From assembly GCF_016918015.1 (NCBI RefSeq), contig NZ_JAERMK010000010.1, forward strand, positions 1 to 64,000: a DNA stretch of 64,000 bases, read 5' to 3'. Of this stretch, positions 51,562 through 60,900 are shown in pieces. The translations under genes were made by a program, and so were the position numbers. The notes beneath the pieces are model-generated. The model did not search any database and had not been told where the DNA came from. It saw only the letters and a list, made by a program, of their open reading frames with translations. Within the stretch, counting starts at the first letter, position 1. Each line of letters opens with the position of its first letter. The stretch is from Glycomyces sp. YM15 (GTDB taxonomy: Bacteria > Actinomycetota > Actinomycetes > Mycobacteriales > Micromonosporaceae).

Positions 51562-51927
51562 GTGATCGAATGGCTCTACCTCGCCGTCCAGGCCGCCGCG
51601 CTGGCGATGAGCGCCTGGTTCTTCGTGGACACGGCCCGCTCGAAGCTCGTCGGCCGCCGCCACTTCGCGGGCGTCGCCGTCCTCGAACTGCTGCTGCTGG
51701 CGCAGCTCGCGGTGTCGATCGCGATCGTGCCGGGCGAGGCGGGCGGCGGCAAGGCCCTGTTCTTCTCGTACCTGGTGACGACGATCCTGGTGCCGGTCGC
51801 CGCGTGCTTCTGGGGCTCGATCGACCGGAGCCGGTGGGGGATCGGGACGGTCGCGGCGTCGGGCGTCATCGTCGCGGCGCTCCTGCTGCGCATCCACCAG
51901 ATCTGGGAGCTGCAGATCAATGTCTGA
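51562..51927 (+). CDS. Four-helix integral membrane protein
   Basis: 121 aa from a GTG. Helices: LYLAVQAAALAMSAWFFVDT, GVAVLELLLLAQLAVSIAIV, ALFFSYLVTTILVPVAACFW and IGTVAASGVIVAALLLRI. It is one of a coupled pair of small actinobacterial membrane proteins commonly found together; function unknown. The stop lies inside the next gene's start region (8-nt overlap). Confidence 0.75.
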   Translation: MIEWLYLAVQAAALAMSAWFFVDTARSKLVGRRHFAGVAVLELLLLAQLAVSIAIVPGEAGGGKALFFSYLVTTILVPVAACFWGSIDRSRWGIGTVAASGVIVAALLLRIHQIWELQINV

Positions 51928-52321
51928 GACCGAGGCGGCGCCGCGGGCGCTGGCGGCCGGGTTCGGCCGCCTGATCGTGCTGGTCTACGTGGTGTTCGCG
52001 GTGTCGGCCGGGGTGCGGGCGGTGTTCCAGGTGGTGACGAAGTTCGATGCGGCGCCGGTGAGCTTCACGCTGAGCGCGATCGCCGCGCTCATCTATCTGG
52101 TGGCCGCGATCGCGATCATCCGCGGCGCTGGCGCGCTCGCGCTGCTGGCGGTGGGCGTGGAGATGGCCGGGGTGCTCGCGGTGGGCGCGTTGAGCTTCGC
52201 GGTGCGGCAGTGGTTCCCCGAGCCTTCGGTGTGGTCGCATTTCGGCTCCGGGTACGGCTATGTGCCGCTGGTGCTCCCGGCGGTGGGTCTGGTGTACCTC
52301 TTCAAACGCCGCAGGGCCTAA
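51920..52321 (+). CDS. Four-helix integral membrane protein, partner
   Basis: 133 aa with four helices (GRLIVLVYVVFAVSAGVRAV; FTLSAIAALIYLVAAIAIIR; ALLAVGVEMAGVLAVGALSF; VPLVLPAVGLVYLF) and a basic end. It overlaps the upstream gene by 8 nt, so the two probably form one complex. Its stop overlaps the stop of the convergent TetR gene by two bases. Confidence 0.75.
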   Translation: MSETEAAPRALAAGFGRLIVLVYVVFAVSAGVRAVFQVVTKFDAAPVSFTLSAIAALIYLVAAIAIIRGAGALALLAVGVEMAGVLAVGALSFAVRQWFPEPSVWSHFGSGYGYVPLVLPAVGLVYLFKRRRA

Positions 52322-52893
52322 GGGCGCTTGACCAGATCGAGTGCGGCGTCGAGGCTGTGGAGGGCGCTGTGGGTGTCGACCCGGGCGAGGGCGTAGGCGG
52401 CGACGACGAGGGCGGTGCAGGTATCTGTCAGTCGATCGGTTTCGTCTTCCGGTAGGTCGGGGCGGTGGGCGCGGATGCCGTTGCCGATGGCCCGGCCGAG
52501 TTCGGCGCGGTAGGCGGTGATGGTCTCGCGGACGGCCTCGTCGTCGGCGATGGCGGCACCGGCGGCGTTGATGAGCAGGCAGCCGTTGGCCGCGATGAGG
52601 GATCCGGCCCGTTCCAGGGCTTCGCGCAGCCCCCGGAGGTAGTCGAGGATCGCGTCCGGCGCGGGTTCGGCGAGCGGGGCGAGGCGGGGGCGCACGATCT
52701 CGTCGAGGTAGGAGTCGACGGCGGCGTCGAAGAGGCCGCGTTTGCTGCCGAAGGCGTGGTAGATGCTCGATCGGCGCAGTCCCGTGGCCGCTTCGAGGGC
52801 GGGGACGGAGGCGGCCTCGTAGCCGTGCCTCCAGAAGACGGCGCGGGCGGACCGCACGACCTCTGCGGTGTCGAACGTCTGCGTGCGCCCCAT
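52318..52893 (-). CDS. TetR-family transcriptional regulator
   Basis: 191 aa. The N-terminal helix-turn-helix is VVRSARAVFWRHGYEAASVP then ATGLRRSSIYHAFGSKRGLF; the C-terminal helical ligand domain resembles the TetR_C group with GSLIAANGCLLINAAGAAIA. It is divergent from a medium-chain reductase gene, the usual arrangement for a TetR that represses its neighbour and itself when ligand is absent. Confidence 0.9.
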   Translation of the reverse strand: MGRTQTFDTAEVVRSARAVFWRHGYEAASVPALEAATGLRRSSIYHAFGSKRGLFDAAVDSYLDEIVRPRLAPLAEPAPDAILDYLRGLREALERAGSLIAANGCLLINAAGAAIADDEAVRETITAYRAELGRAIGNGIRAHRPDLPEDETDRLTDTCTALVVAAYALARVDTHSALHSLDAALDLVKRP

Positions 52894-52910
52894 GACGAAC
52901 CTCTCTTTGC

Positions 52911-52924
52911 GGAATGCTCGTTCC
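52911..52924. promoter_or_regulatory. Probable TetR operator
   Basis: GGAATG-CTCGTTCC: 14-bp near-palindrome (one mismatch) in the 81-nt space between the tetR and reductase genes, overlapping the expected promoter region. A half site ATTCC recurs about 30 nt further on. Confidence 0.5.
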
Positions 52925-52974
52925 AGTATATGTTTGTGAAACGGTTATTCCAAAACTGATCGGAGCACATCACG

Positions 52975-53985
52975 ATGACCGAGGCCGTCAGCACCCAGAT
53001 CCAGCTCGTCCGCCGCCCCCAGGGCTGGCCGGTCCACGAGGACTTCCGCACCCAGAAAGTGAGCCTCGGCGAGCTCGCTCCCGGGCAGGTCCGGGTCGCC
53101 AACGCGTTTCTGTCAGTCGATCCGTACATGCGCGGGCGCATGAACGACGCCAAGAGCTACGTCCCGCCGTTCGCGCTCGGTGAGACCATGACCGGCGGCG
53201 CCGTCGGCCGCGTCGTCGAATCGGCCGCCGAAGGACTCCCGGTCGGCACCGTCGTCCTCCACCAGTACGGCTGGCGCGACCTCGTCCAGGAGGACGCCGC
53301 CGGCTTCACCGCCGTGCACGAGATCCCGGGCGTGCCGCTCTCCCTGCACCTGGGCATCCTCGGCATGACCGGGATGACCGCCTACGTCGGCCTCACCGCG
53401 ATCGCCGACTTGCAGCCCGGCGACACCGTCTTCGTCTCCGGTGCGGCCGGGGCTGTGGGCACCGCCGTGGGCCAGATCGCGAAGCTCCTCGGCGCGGGCC
53501 GCGTCATCGGCTCCGCGGGCAGCCCCGAGAAGGTGCGCCTCCTCACCGAGAAGTACGGGTACGACGCGGCCTTCAACTACAAGGACGCGCCTGTCCGAGA
53601 GCAGCTCAAGGCCTTCGCGCCCGACGGTGTGGACGTCTTCTTCGACAACGTCGGCGGCGACCACCTGGAAGCCGCCCTCGACGTCATGAACCGCGACGGC
53701 CGCATCGCCGTGTGCGGTGCGATCTCCCTGTACAACAGCACCGAGAAGACCCCCGGCCCGGACAACCTCGCCAAGATCATCCAGCAGAGCCTCACGCTCA
53801 AGGGATTCACCCTCGGCGGGTACCTGCACCTGCGCGAGGAGTTCGGCGCGCGCATGACCGAATGGTTCGGCCAGGGGAAGATCGCCTACGACGAGACCAT
53901 CGTGGACGGTGTCGAGCACGCCGTCGACGCCTTCCTCGACATGATGCGCGGCAAGAACACCGGCAAGATGATCGTCCGGATCTGA
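52975..53985 (+). CDS. NADP-dependent medium-chain reductase, CurA/2-alkenal reductase type
   Basis: 336 aa. Zinc-independent MDR: substrate lid FLSVDPYMRGRMNDAKSYVP (the S-V-D-P-Y-M-R-G motif of the CurA/leukotriene dehydrogenase group), GETMTGGAVGRVVES, then the cofactor loop FVSGAAGAVGTAVGQIAKLL and DVFFDNVGGDHLEAALDVM. It reduces activated C=C bonds using NADPH and probably detoxifies enals or quinones. Divergent tetR probably controls it by sensing the substrate. Confidence 0.92.
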   Translation: MTEAVSTQIQLVRRPQGWPVHEDFRTQKVSLGELAPGQVRVANAFLSVDPYMRGRMNDAKSYVPPFALGETMTGGAVGRVVESAAEGLPVGTVVLHQYGWRDLVQEDAAGFTAVHEIPGVPLSLHLGILGMTGMTAYVGLTAIADLQPGDTVFVSGAAGAVGTAVGQIAKLLGAGRVIGSAGSPEKVRLLTEKYGYDAAFNYKDAPVREQLKAFAPDGVDVFFDNVGGDHLEAALDVMNRDGRIAVCGAISLYNSTEKTPGPDNLAKIIQQSLTLKGFTLGGYLHLREEFGARMTEWFGQGKIAYDETIVDGVEHAVDAFLDMMRGKNTGKMIVRI

Positions 53986-54462
53986 GCGGCCGAACGAACG
54001 GGCCTTCGGGGAGGCGTCGTTTCGCAGGGATCTGCCCGGGTGGGGGCCAGCGGCTTTAGGTCTGGAGTGGGTTGCGCTTAAGGCGGGCAGCGACGGAGGG
54101 GTGGGTGGCGGGGCTGGCGGGGCGACGCGCCTCGGGTCGGATTCGGTTGGGACGCAGTCGATCAAGCCGGGCGTGGGGTGTGGGAACGTGAATGGTTTCG
54201 CATCGTGTGGGTGATGACAGTCGGGGGCTGTATGGGGGACAATTGAGGTACGTACAGGGACAGGAAACTGGTACAGGTGTCGGGGTAGGTGTAAGCAGAC
54301 TACGACAAGCCTCTGGCCGATCCGACAAACCGACTTGTTTCGAGGCGACGACCCCGCAAGCCAGGGTGCTCCTCCTCCACTGGAGGCGTCCGATCTCACC
54401 CCCGTGCCATCGCCCGCAGCTGTCCGCGCCCCCGACGGGCCGTGACTGGGTGGACGATCCTA

Positions 54463-54507
54463 GTTGGGATCACCCCAACCAGCAGGCGATGCCGTACACG
54501 ACGGCAT
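54463..54507. other. Two adjacent perfect hairpins
   Basis: GTTGGG-ATCAC-CCCAAC (54463-54479) and ATGCCGT-ACACG-ACGGCAT (54489-54507), separated by 9 nt, within the non-coding stretch. They are possible elements of a small RNA or a terminator pair. Confidence 0.35.
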
Positions 54508-55021
54508 ACGCGATCCGAGCACGACCCGCCAGCGTCAGCGGCTATGCCACACCGAGCATTTAGAGGACTCGATACGGCGACGCCGCAAGCACGTCCATGG
54601 CGAGCACCACCCCGTCCTGGCAGCGCCGCGTCCCCAAGCCCGCGCGACTGCAGGACGGACCCGAAGAACGGCAAGCGATCCTCGGGAGGCGAACCCGCCA
54701 CCGGCATCCACCGGGCAAGCCACCGGCATCCGCCGGGCGGCCGCACCACTTCCTCAGGGACGGCAGGCACCAGCACCTGTCCCTGGCAGGAACGGCGCGC
54801 GGCCAAGTGAAAGCCGAAGGGCCGGAACCGGAAGCCGAAGCAAGACCAGCAGGGCCAGCAGGGCCAGCGAGGGAAGCAAGCGGAGCAGCGGGAAGGAGGC
54901 GACAGGCACATGGGGACCACGACCATGCACACGGACACGGACACGAGCGCAGCCGAGCCGAGCTCGGCGGCTGACCGCTCCCGTGCCGCCGACCGCCCCG
55001 CCTCTGCGGCATCGGGACGGA

Positions 55022-55190
55022 CCCACCCGGCCCGGCCGGAAGCGACCACCGGCCCCGCTTCGGCGACACACCGCCGGAGCCTCGCCTACCCTTCCCTCGC
55101 TGCCGGTTTGCACCTCGCTCCAAAGACGACCCCGGCCCCGGACACGCAGCCCGGTCCCAACCCCACCCGGCCCGACCGGAAGCGACCACC
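55022..55190. repeat. 29-bp direct repeat
   Basis: Copies at 55022-55050 and 55162-55190 differ at one base and share CCGGAAGCGACCACC. They flank low-complexity sequence in the gene-free stretch. Confidence 0.6.
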
Positions 55191-55580
55191 AGCCCTGGCC
55201 CGCACCACCAGCGCCACCCAGCCGCCGCCGCCACCGGCGTCGTGAGCGACACGAGCGCACCGCCCCAGCAACAGCAGCAGCAGGGGCAGGCTCGATTCCG
55301 GCCGGGGCCTCAAGCGCGGTGAGGGCCCCAGTGCGCCGCGAACCGCCGCCGGGGCCCTAACGCGGCCAGGACCCCAAGCCCCACGGGACCCGTATCCGGC
55401 CCGAGCCGCTGTCGCGGCGAGGGCCCCAACTCCTGCCAGGATCCCGAGTCCGGCCTCAGCGACGGCAACGCACCCGAATCCCGCCGCTCCAGTCGCTGAT
55501 CGCATTGACCGCAACCAGCAACCAGCAACCAGCCCGCACGGCGGCATCACGCCCCCGACCCGATCCTCACCGCTCCGTCG

Positions 55581-55616
55581 CTGACCGCTCTGACCGCTCT
55601 GACCGCTCTGACCGCG
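55581..55616. repeat. 9-bp tandem repeat, four units
   Basis: CTGACCGCT repeated four times, the last unit ending in G instead of T. It lies inside a longer imperfect duplication of about 60 bp. Confidence 0.7.
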
Positions 55617-55867
55617 ATAACCGCGACCGACAGCCAGCCCGCACGGTGGCACCACATCCTGGATCTGATCTTCACCGTTCCGTCGCTGACCGCCTGAACC
55701 CGCAGCAGCACGGCCGCGTTGGTCAGGAGTCTCACCCCCAGCTCGGCTCGGTCCCGGTAACACGCCCCCCGCACCGCCCGCCTTTCACCGCGGACCGCCT
55801 GAACCCCAACCGAATCCGCGCGCTGGCCGGGCGGCGCGCCTGTGAACGGCAATGAACAGCGCTGGCC

Positions 55868-56479
55868 CTAGGAGCGTTCGCAGGCGTCGGCCGCGGCGGT
55901 CAGGAACCGCAGCGCCGACGCCGCGCCGTCCGCGCCGCGCGTTCGCAGGTGACCGGGATGCCAGCCGACCACCCAGTTCGCCCGCACCATCCATGAACGG
56001 TCAAGCGGTCCTTCACCATGCAGCGCCGCGAGCACCGCACCGGCCGAGACCGGATCGGCCGCCAGGACCGCTCGCCGCGATCCTGACGGGGTCGGCACCG
56101 GCAGGCACCCGGCATCGGGCTTGAACCACGCCGGAGACTCGCCCGCGACCAGCAGATCCGGGACCGCGCGCACCAGCCGCACCGCCGTGAACCGGTAAGG
56201 GGTGTTGCGGCGCTTGCGCTTGCTCCAGACCGGGTCCTCGAACCCGATCACGTGCCTGCCCTGGAAGGCACCCGCGAACGTGTCGGCCACCGGCTGCACG
56301 AACGGCACGCCCAGCATCTCGAGCTCGTCGAGCCACCCCGACACGCCGGCGTCCTCCGGGCGCTCCGCATGGAAGCCGAGCCCGAGCGAAGCGGCGAACG
56401 CCGCGGCCCGTCGCCGCCGCGCGCCCCGCGAAGCCTCGCCGAAGAGCAGCTCTACCAGGCCCTGGGCCAAAACCTCCAT
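55868..56479 (-). CDS. Unknown protein at the end of the EccC-like operon
   Basis: 203 aa. An Arg/Ala-rich N-terminal helix precedes a strand-rich core (FAGAFQGRHVIGFEDPVWSK; YRFTAVRLVRAVPDLLV) and Trp-containing segments (DRSWMVRANWVVGWHPGHLR). The core recalls cytosolic domains of actinobacterial DUF3137-like membrane proteins but lacks a membrane helix. It starts 9 nt after the stop of the WXG-type gene, so it is operonic; chaperone or regulator is a guess. Confidence 0.6.
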   Translation of the reverse strand: MEVLAQGLVELLFGEASRGARRRRAAAFAASLGLGFHAERPEDAGVSGWLDELEMLGVPFVQPVADTFAGAFQGRHVIGFEDPVWSKRKRRNTPYRFTAVRLVRAVPDLLVAGESPAWFKPDAGCLPVPTPSGSRRAVLAADPVSAGAVLAALHGEGPLDRSWMVRANWVVGWHPGHLRTRGADGAASALRFLTAAADACERS

Positions 56480-56488
56480 GCGCGGCTC

Positions 56489-57742
56489 CTACGCCAGCTC
56501 GTTGTACTTCGCCTCGAACTCAGCCGCCGCGACCTCGTCAGAGGAGCAGTACGCCGCCTTGCAGTCCCGCAGCAGCTGCCCGTGCCCGTTGAGGGACTCC
56601 GAGAGCTGCCCGGTCGACGAGACCGCCTCCTCGCAGGAGCCCTGGTACGACGAGGCGAAGAACAGCCCGGTCAGGCCCCAGGTCATGTCCTCCGAGGCGG
56701 CTCCGGACGCGACCGAGTTGATCGACTCGCCGTTGCCCGAGAGCCCTTCGAGCTGCGACGCGAGGGCGTCCAACTCGTCCAGATCCACGGTGAGCCCCAC
56801 CGGGCTGCCCGCCGAGATCGAGGCCGTCTGCCCACCCGATCCGCCCGACAACTGCTGATAGCCCGTGGTGGCCGCCCCCAGGCCGCCGGTGATGGCGCCG
56901 GTGACCAACCCCTTCATCAGCACGGCCTTCCACAGCGGCTTGCCCGCGGGCAGGAAGAACTTCTGCAGCAGCGGCGCTATCTTCGCGAAGATCTTGCCCG
57001 CCTTCGCGAACTTGTCGATCGCCCGCTGGATCGCCGACATGGCCTTCACCATGCCGCTGAGCAGGAACTCCGCGAACGCCGCACCGAACGTGAACGAACT
57101 GGCCGCCAAAGCCACGAGCCCCCGCATGATGAGCCACGACACCAGCTCGGCGAGGATCGACTTGATCACGTCGTAGATCGTCTGCGCGACCACCTCGGCC
57201 CAGGCCAGGAGCTGCTTGATGCCGCCCGCCTCGTGCCCCATCGCGCCGATCGCGGCGGAGAGGCCGTACAGCTGGTTGTAGGCCGCGTCCGCCGCCGAAC
57301 CGGACCAGTTCGGGATGCACGAGTCGACGGCCGTGCCGACCTCCTCGCCCAACGCGCCGAGCGCCTCCTGGACCTGGCCCCAGACCTCCTGCTGCTCCGC
57401 CATCTGGCCGGGGTCGCCCGAGACCATCTCGAGGAGGTCGTTCAGCGGCGTCACCAGCTCCAGGAGCATCGTCAAGCCCGCGTTCGCGAGCGCGTAGACG
57501 GGGTCCTTGATGAACATGAGGCCGCCCGCTGCGAGCATCCCGAGGTCGGCGGCGATGCCACCGGCCGCGTCCGCGAGGGACGTGTCGCCGTCGACGGCGT
57601 CGTTGATCTCCTGCGCGATCCCGTAGACCGGCTTGGCCAGAGGGATGTCGTTCGCGATGCGCTCTCCCGCGCCGGGACTCTCGACCGGGGCGTAGTGCGT
57701 GATGTCGGAACCGTACTGCTGCGCGTTGCTGGAATCGGACAT
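56489..57742 (-). CDS. Large WXG-type secreted protein
   Basis: 417 aa. It has a helical PPE/WXG plan: an Ala/Gly-rich first part with VYALANAGLTMLLELVTPLN, a W-x-G turn in SCIPNWSGSAADAAYNQLYG near 160, and hydrophobic helices 200-330 (LVSWLIMRGLVALAASSFTF). A second helical pair at 345-417 has Cys residues (GSCEEAVSS; RDCKAAYCSSDE). Start ATG 57742 has AGAAGG 9 nt upstream. Encoded between an EccC-like ATPase and an unknown gene, it is the probable substrate of that ATPase. Confidence 0.7.
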   Translation of the reverse strand: MSDSSNAQQYGSDITHYAPVESPGAGERIANDIPLAKPVYGIAQEINDAVDGDTSLADAAGGIAADLGMLAAGGLMFIKDPVYALANAGLTMLLELVTPLNDLLEMVSGDPGQMAEQQEVWGQVQEALGALGEEVGTAVDSCIPNWSGSAADAAYNQLYGLSAAIGAMGHEAGGIKQLLAWAEVVAQTIYDVIKSILAELVSWLIMRGLVALAASSFTFGAAFAEFLLSGMVKAMSAIQRAIDKFAKAGKIFAKIAPLLQKFFLPAGKPLWKAVLMKGLVTGAITGGLGAATTGYQQLSGGSGGQTASISAGSPVGLTVDLDELDALASQLEGLSGNGESINSVASGAASEDMTWGLTGLFFASSYQGSCEEAVSSTGQLSESLNGHGQLLRDCKAAYCSSDEVAAAEFEAKYNELA

Positions 57743-57841
57743 GATGTCAGCCTTCTGCTCGCGTACCGCCGGGCGGGTTCCGGGGGATTCGAACAGGCCC
57801 CGTACGGTACTGCTCACGCGACTATAAGCAGCGAATGCCAC

Positions 57842-58471
57842 TCAGCTGAAGAAGCCCATGCAGGCCACGACCAGTGTCGAGCCGCAGACGACGAGCCCGA
57901 GGCGGTAGTTGCGCTCGAGGCGCTTCTCCTCGTCGCCGATGCGAGGGCGGGCCGCGACCCCGATCGTCAACCAGCCCAACCCGAACGCGCCGAGCGGGCA
58001 CCCGATGAGGACCGCCGCGAGCAGCACCGCGCCCAACGCGTCCTCCGCGCGCAGGTTGCGGAGCACGAACAGCTGGACCATGACGCAGACGAGCGCGAAC
58101 AGACCGTAGATCAGCCCGTTGCGCTCGTCCGCCCTCCAGCGCGGCAGCAGCGGCGCCCGGTGCGCGAGGAAGCGGGCTTCCTCCAGCTCCGTCGCCGCCA
58201 CCTGCAAGTCCGCTTCGGCCGCAGCGAGATCGGCGGCCGGGTCGCCGTGCAGCGGCGGCGGGGACGGGAGGCGCTGCGGCGGTGCGATGCGTGCGGCTCG
58301 CGCCAGGTCGTCGACGGCGGTGCGCTGCGCGGCGGCCTGCTCGGCGAGGCGGCCGGTGCGCTGGCCCAAGGATTCGGTCGCGGTGGCGGTGCGGGCGGCG
58401 GCCTCGTCGGCGGTGCGGCGGGCCTCGTCGAGGCGGCGCAGCTGCGCGAGGTAGTCGTCGAAGGCGCTCAC
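57842..58471 (-). CDS. Coiled-coil protein with membrane helices
   Basis: 209 aa. Residues 1-125 form long charged helices (DDYLAQLRRLDEARRTADEA; DLAAAEADLQVAATELEEAR), then three membrane helices (GLIYGLFALVCVMVQLFVL; GAVLLAAVLIGCPLGAFGLG; LGLVVCGSTLVVACMGF). It begins at a GTG overlapping the ATPase stop by 4 nt. It probably serves as the membrane anchor or channel partner of the otherwise soluble EccC-like ATPase; inferred from coupling. Confidence 0.7.
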   Translation of the reverse strand: MSAFDDYLAQLRRLDEARRTADEAAARTATATESLGQRTGRLAEQAAAQRTAVDDLARAARIAPPQRLPSPPPLHGDPAADLAAAEADLQVAATELEEARFLAHRAPLLPRWRADERNGLIYGLFALVCVMVQLFVLRNLRAEDALGAVLLAAVLIGCPLGAFGLGWLTIGVAARPRIGDEEKRLERNYRLGLVVCGSTLVVACMGFFS

Positions 58472-60900
58472 GGGCGGGTCCTCTCGATCGGGGCGCTGCC
58501 GCCGCTGCGCTGCGGGCCGGGGGCCGTTTCGCGCTCTTCCATGCGGGAGAAGGGGACCACGAGCTTCCCGCCGCCGGTGTCGGCGTGGCGGTCGATGAGC
58601 AGCGCCCTGCCCGCCCGCGGGTTCCAGTGCTGGAACTGCGGCCCGAAGTGGCCCATGATCTCGCCGCCGGGGAGGTTGAGGACGAGCGCGCAGGCGACGT
58701 CTTCCCGGCCCGCGGTGCCGCCGATGTCGTCGGTGAAGCGGCGGAAGTTCCGCCACCAGCCGAGCAGGTGCACGTCCCGGGCGGGCCCGGTGCGCAGGAG
58801 TGCCCGCAGCGCCTGCTGCGCCTTCATGTCGAGGGCCGCGGCGTCGAGGCCCCACGCGGCGACCACGGTCCCGTCGGGGATCTCGGCGAGTGACGAGGCG
58901 AAGGCCTCGGGCGCGATCTGGTCAGTGGCCGCACGCAGGTCGGCGTTGCCGGTGAAGTCGACGGTGAGGACGCGGGTGCCGTTGCCCGCCAGGCACTCCA
59001 CGGCCGCTTCGAGCGCTTCGCCGCCCACGGGTTCGGAGCCGAGCACGGCCAGGTGCCGCCCAGGGCGGCGGTCGAGGTCGATCCCGGCGGCGTCGAGGCG
59101 CAGCGAGACCTCGCGGCCGAGGAGCGCGCGTCCCGGTCGTCGTTCGCCCGGAAGGGTGTCGGCGAGGTGCACGGGCCGGTAGCCGTAGAACACGCGCGGC
59201 GCGCCGACTCCTGCGTGGGCCTCGTTGAGCTGCTGGCGCAGCCGGTGCATCACGTGCGCGTCGGTGTCGGGGAAGCGCGCGACCCGGTCGGCGCCGGCGG
59301 TGCCGCCCTCGGTGTTGACCACGACCTGCCCGAGCGAGATCCGCGACGCCGCATCGTTGTTCGGTGCCAGGACGGTGCGCGCGCCCGGCAGGGCGATGCG
59401 CATCGGGAACTGCCCGAAGATCGAGTCCTGCTTCGCCCACAGCGCCTCGATGCCGGAGATCGTCTGCGAGGCGAGCACCAGGTGCACCCCGTACGAGCGG
59501 CCCTTGCGGGCCAGGTTCTCCAGCAGCGCGACGGCTTCGGACGCCACCCGGTCGTTCCCGGCGAGGAGCACCTGGAACTCGTCGGCGACGCACACGATCC
59601 GCGGATACGACTCGTGCGCGCGCAGCCCCGCGAACGAGGCCACCCCGTGGCGCTTCATCACCGTGGAACGGCGCGTCATCTCCTCGCTCAGCGTCTTGAG
59701 CACGGCGAGGCCGTATTCGCGGTCGGACTCGACGCCCACGGCGCGCGCGTGCGGGATGAAGGTCTGATCGCGCTCGGTGGGGATGACCTCGGTGAACGAG
59801 ACGCCTTCCTTGAAGTCGAGCAGGAACAGCGCCAGATCCGAAGGGGCGTAACGGGAAGCGAGCCCGTACAGGACGTCGAGGAGGAACACGGTCTTGCCGC
59901 CGCCAGTCCGCCCGCCCACGAGCCAGTGCGGCGTCGCGTCGTCGAACCGCAGCCGCACCTCCCCGGCAGCGTCCCGTCCGATGAGGACCTCAAGGCCCCT
60001 CGCCGGGTCGGCCGATTCGGGCAGGGCCGGAATGAGATCGGCGAACGTGAGGGTCGCGGCGGCCTTGGCGCGCTCCGCTAGCCGCTGCGCCTCGCCGGCC
60101 ACGAACGACGGGTCGGGGGTCTCGGGCCAGTCGACCGGTGCGGCCAGATGCTCTCCGCGCCCGAACGGCGCCGCGGGCGGGTTCGTGATCGCCACGCGCC
60201 CGGCTTCGACGGCGTGCATGACGGCGGCCTGCGGCAGCTCGGGCAGGCCGCAGCCGAGGACGGTGACGCCGTGCGCCAGTCCCGACCGCGCCAAGGCGTC
60301 GATGCGCTCGATCAAGGTTCGCGGCGCTTCGCTCAGGGAGGCCACGACGAGCAGCATTCGGTCGGTACGGCGGCCCGCGATGTGTTCGGCCACTTGGGAT
60401 TCGGCCAGGGCGACGGCATCGGCCGCGGCGCGCGCGTCCGTGGCGACCGCTTCGATCACGCCCGCGTCGGCGAGCGGGCGCAGCGGCGCGAACGAGGCCC
60501 CGAGCGTCGCGGTGTCGATCCCGACCACCCGCAGCCCGCCGGGCTCGCGGGTGCCCACGGCGTGGAGGATCGCGGTCCGCACCAGGTTCGCGACGCCCTC
60601 GACGCGGGCGTCGACCGAGGTCGCGAGGTGCCCGCGCTCGCCGAACGGCACGATGAGCGGCACGGTGCGTCCCTCGTGGAGGACGATGCGCCCGGCGTGG
60701 AGCAGGCCGGGGTCGGCGCGCAGTTGCCGCGCGGAGGCGGCGGCCGCGTCGGCGATCTGGCGTTCGGCGGCGAGGAGCTCGGGGTCCACAGGGGTCTGGA
60801 AGGCGGCGTCGCCGAGGCGCTGCGCCACCTGGGCGAGGCGGGCGGCGGCGGCGTCGCAGCCTGCGGCCGCGTTCGCCAGTGCGGCTTGGAAACCGGGCAC
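58468..60900 (-). CDS. FtsK/SpoIIIE-type secretion ATPase (EccC-like)
   Basis: 810 aa. The N-terminal 300 aa hold a helical region and a DNA-translocase-like vestigial domain (RIVLHEGRTVPLIVPFGERG). The FtsK/SpoIIIE ATPase domain follows: Walker A VGGRTGGGKTVFL near 330, Walker B RIVCVADEFQVLL near 437, then VHLVLASQTISGIEAL. A further 220-aa domain follows without a clear second Walker A (HLAVLGSEPVGGEALEAAV). No membrane helix, unlike EccC. The start is moved to the GTG at 60900 because a full AAGGAGGT site sits just before it. It probably powers export of the WXG protein of this operon. Confidence 0.85.
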   Translation of the reverse strand: MPGFQAALANAAAGCDAAAARLAQVAQRLGDAAFQTPVDPELLAAERQIADAAAASARQLRADPGLLHAGRIVLHEGRTVPLIVPFGERGHLATSVDARVEGVANLVRTAILHAVGTREPGGLRVVGIDTATLGASFAPLRPLADAGVIEAVATDARAAADAVALAESQVAEHIAGRRTDRMLLVVASLSEAPRTLIERIDALARSGLAHGVTVLGCGLPELPQAAVMHAVEAGRVAITNPPAAPFGRGEHLAAPVDWPETPDPSFVAGEAQRLAERAKAAATLTFADLIPALPESADPARGLEVLIGRDAAGEVRLRFDDATPHWLVGGRTGGGKTVFLLDVLYGLASRYAPSDLALFLLDFKEGVSFTEVIPTERDQTFIPHARAVGVESDREYGLAVLKTLSEEMTRRSTVMKRHGVASFAGLRAHESYPRIVCVADEFQVLLAGNDRVASEAVALLENLARKGRSYGVHLVLASQTISGIEALWAKQDSIFGQFPMRIALPGARTVLAPNNDAASRISLGQVVVNTEGGTAGADRVARFPDTDAHVMHRLRQQLNEAHAGVGAPRVFYGYRPVHLADTLPGERRPGRALLGREVSLRLDAAGIDLDRRPGRHLAVLGSEPVGGEALEAAVECLAGNGTRVLTVDFTGNADLRAATDQIAPEAFASSLAEIPDGTVVAAWGLDAAALDMKAQQALRALLRTGPARDVHLLGWWRNFRRFTDDIGGTAGREDVACALVLNLPGGEIMGHFGPQFQHWNPRAGRALLIDRHADTGGGKLVVPFSRMEERETAPGPQRSGGSAPIERTRP

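Larger units (their letters stand above)
53986..55867. other. 1.9-kb repeat-rich stretch with no credible gene
   Basis: Several long frames exist on both strands but all have Arg/Pro/Gly-skewed, low-complexity products with no domain or ribosome site. The stretch holds short tandem and direct repeats (55581-55616, 55022-55190, and an imperfect 60-bp pair near 55529 and 55634) and two adjacent hairpins (54463-54507). It may be decayed DNA or a non-coding element. Confidence 0.5.

Noticed and set aside
54464-55360. 298-codon Arg/Pro-rich frame in the gene-free stretch
   Set aside because: No start signal or domain, internal direct repeats and equal open frames on the other strand.
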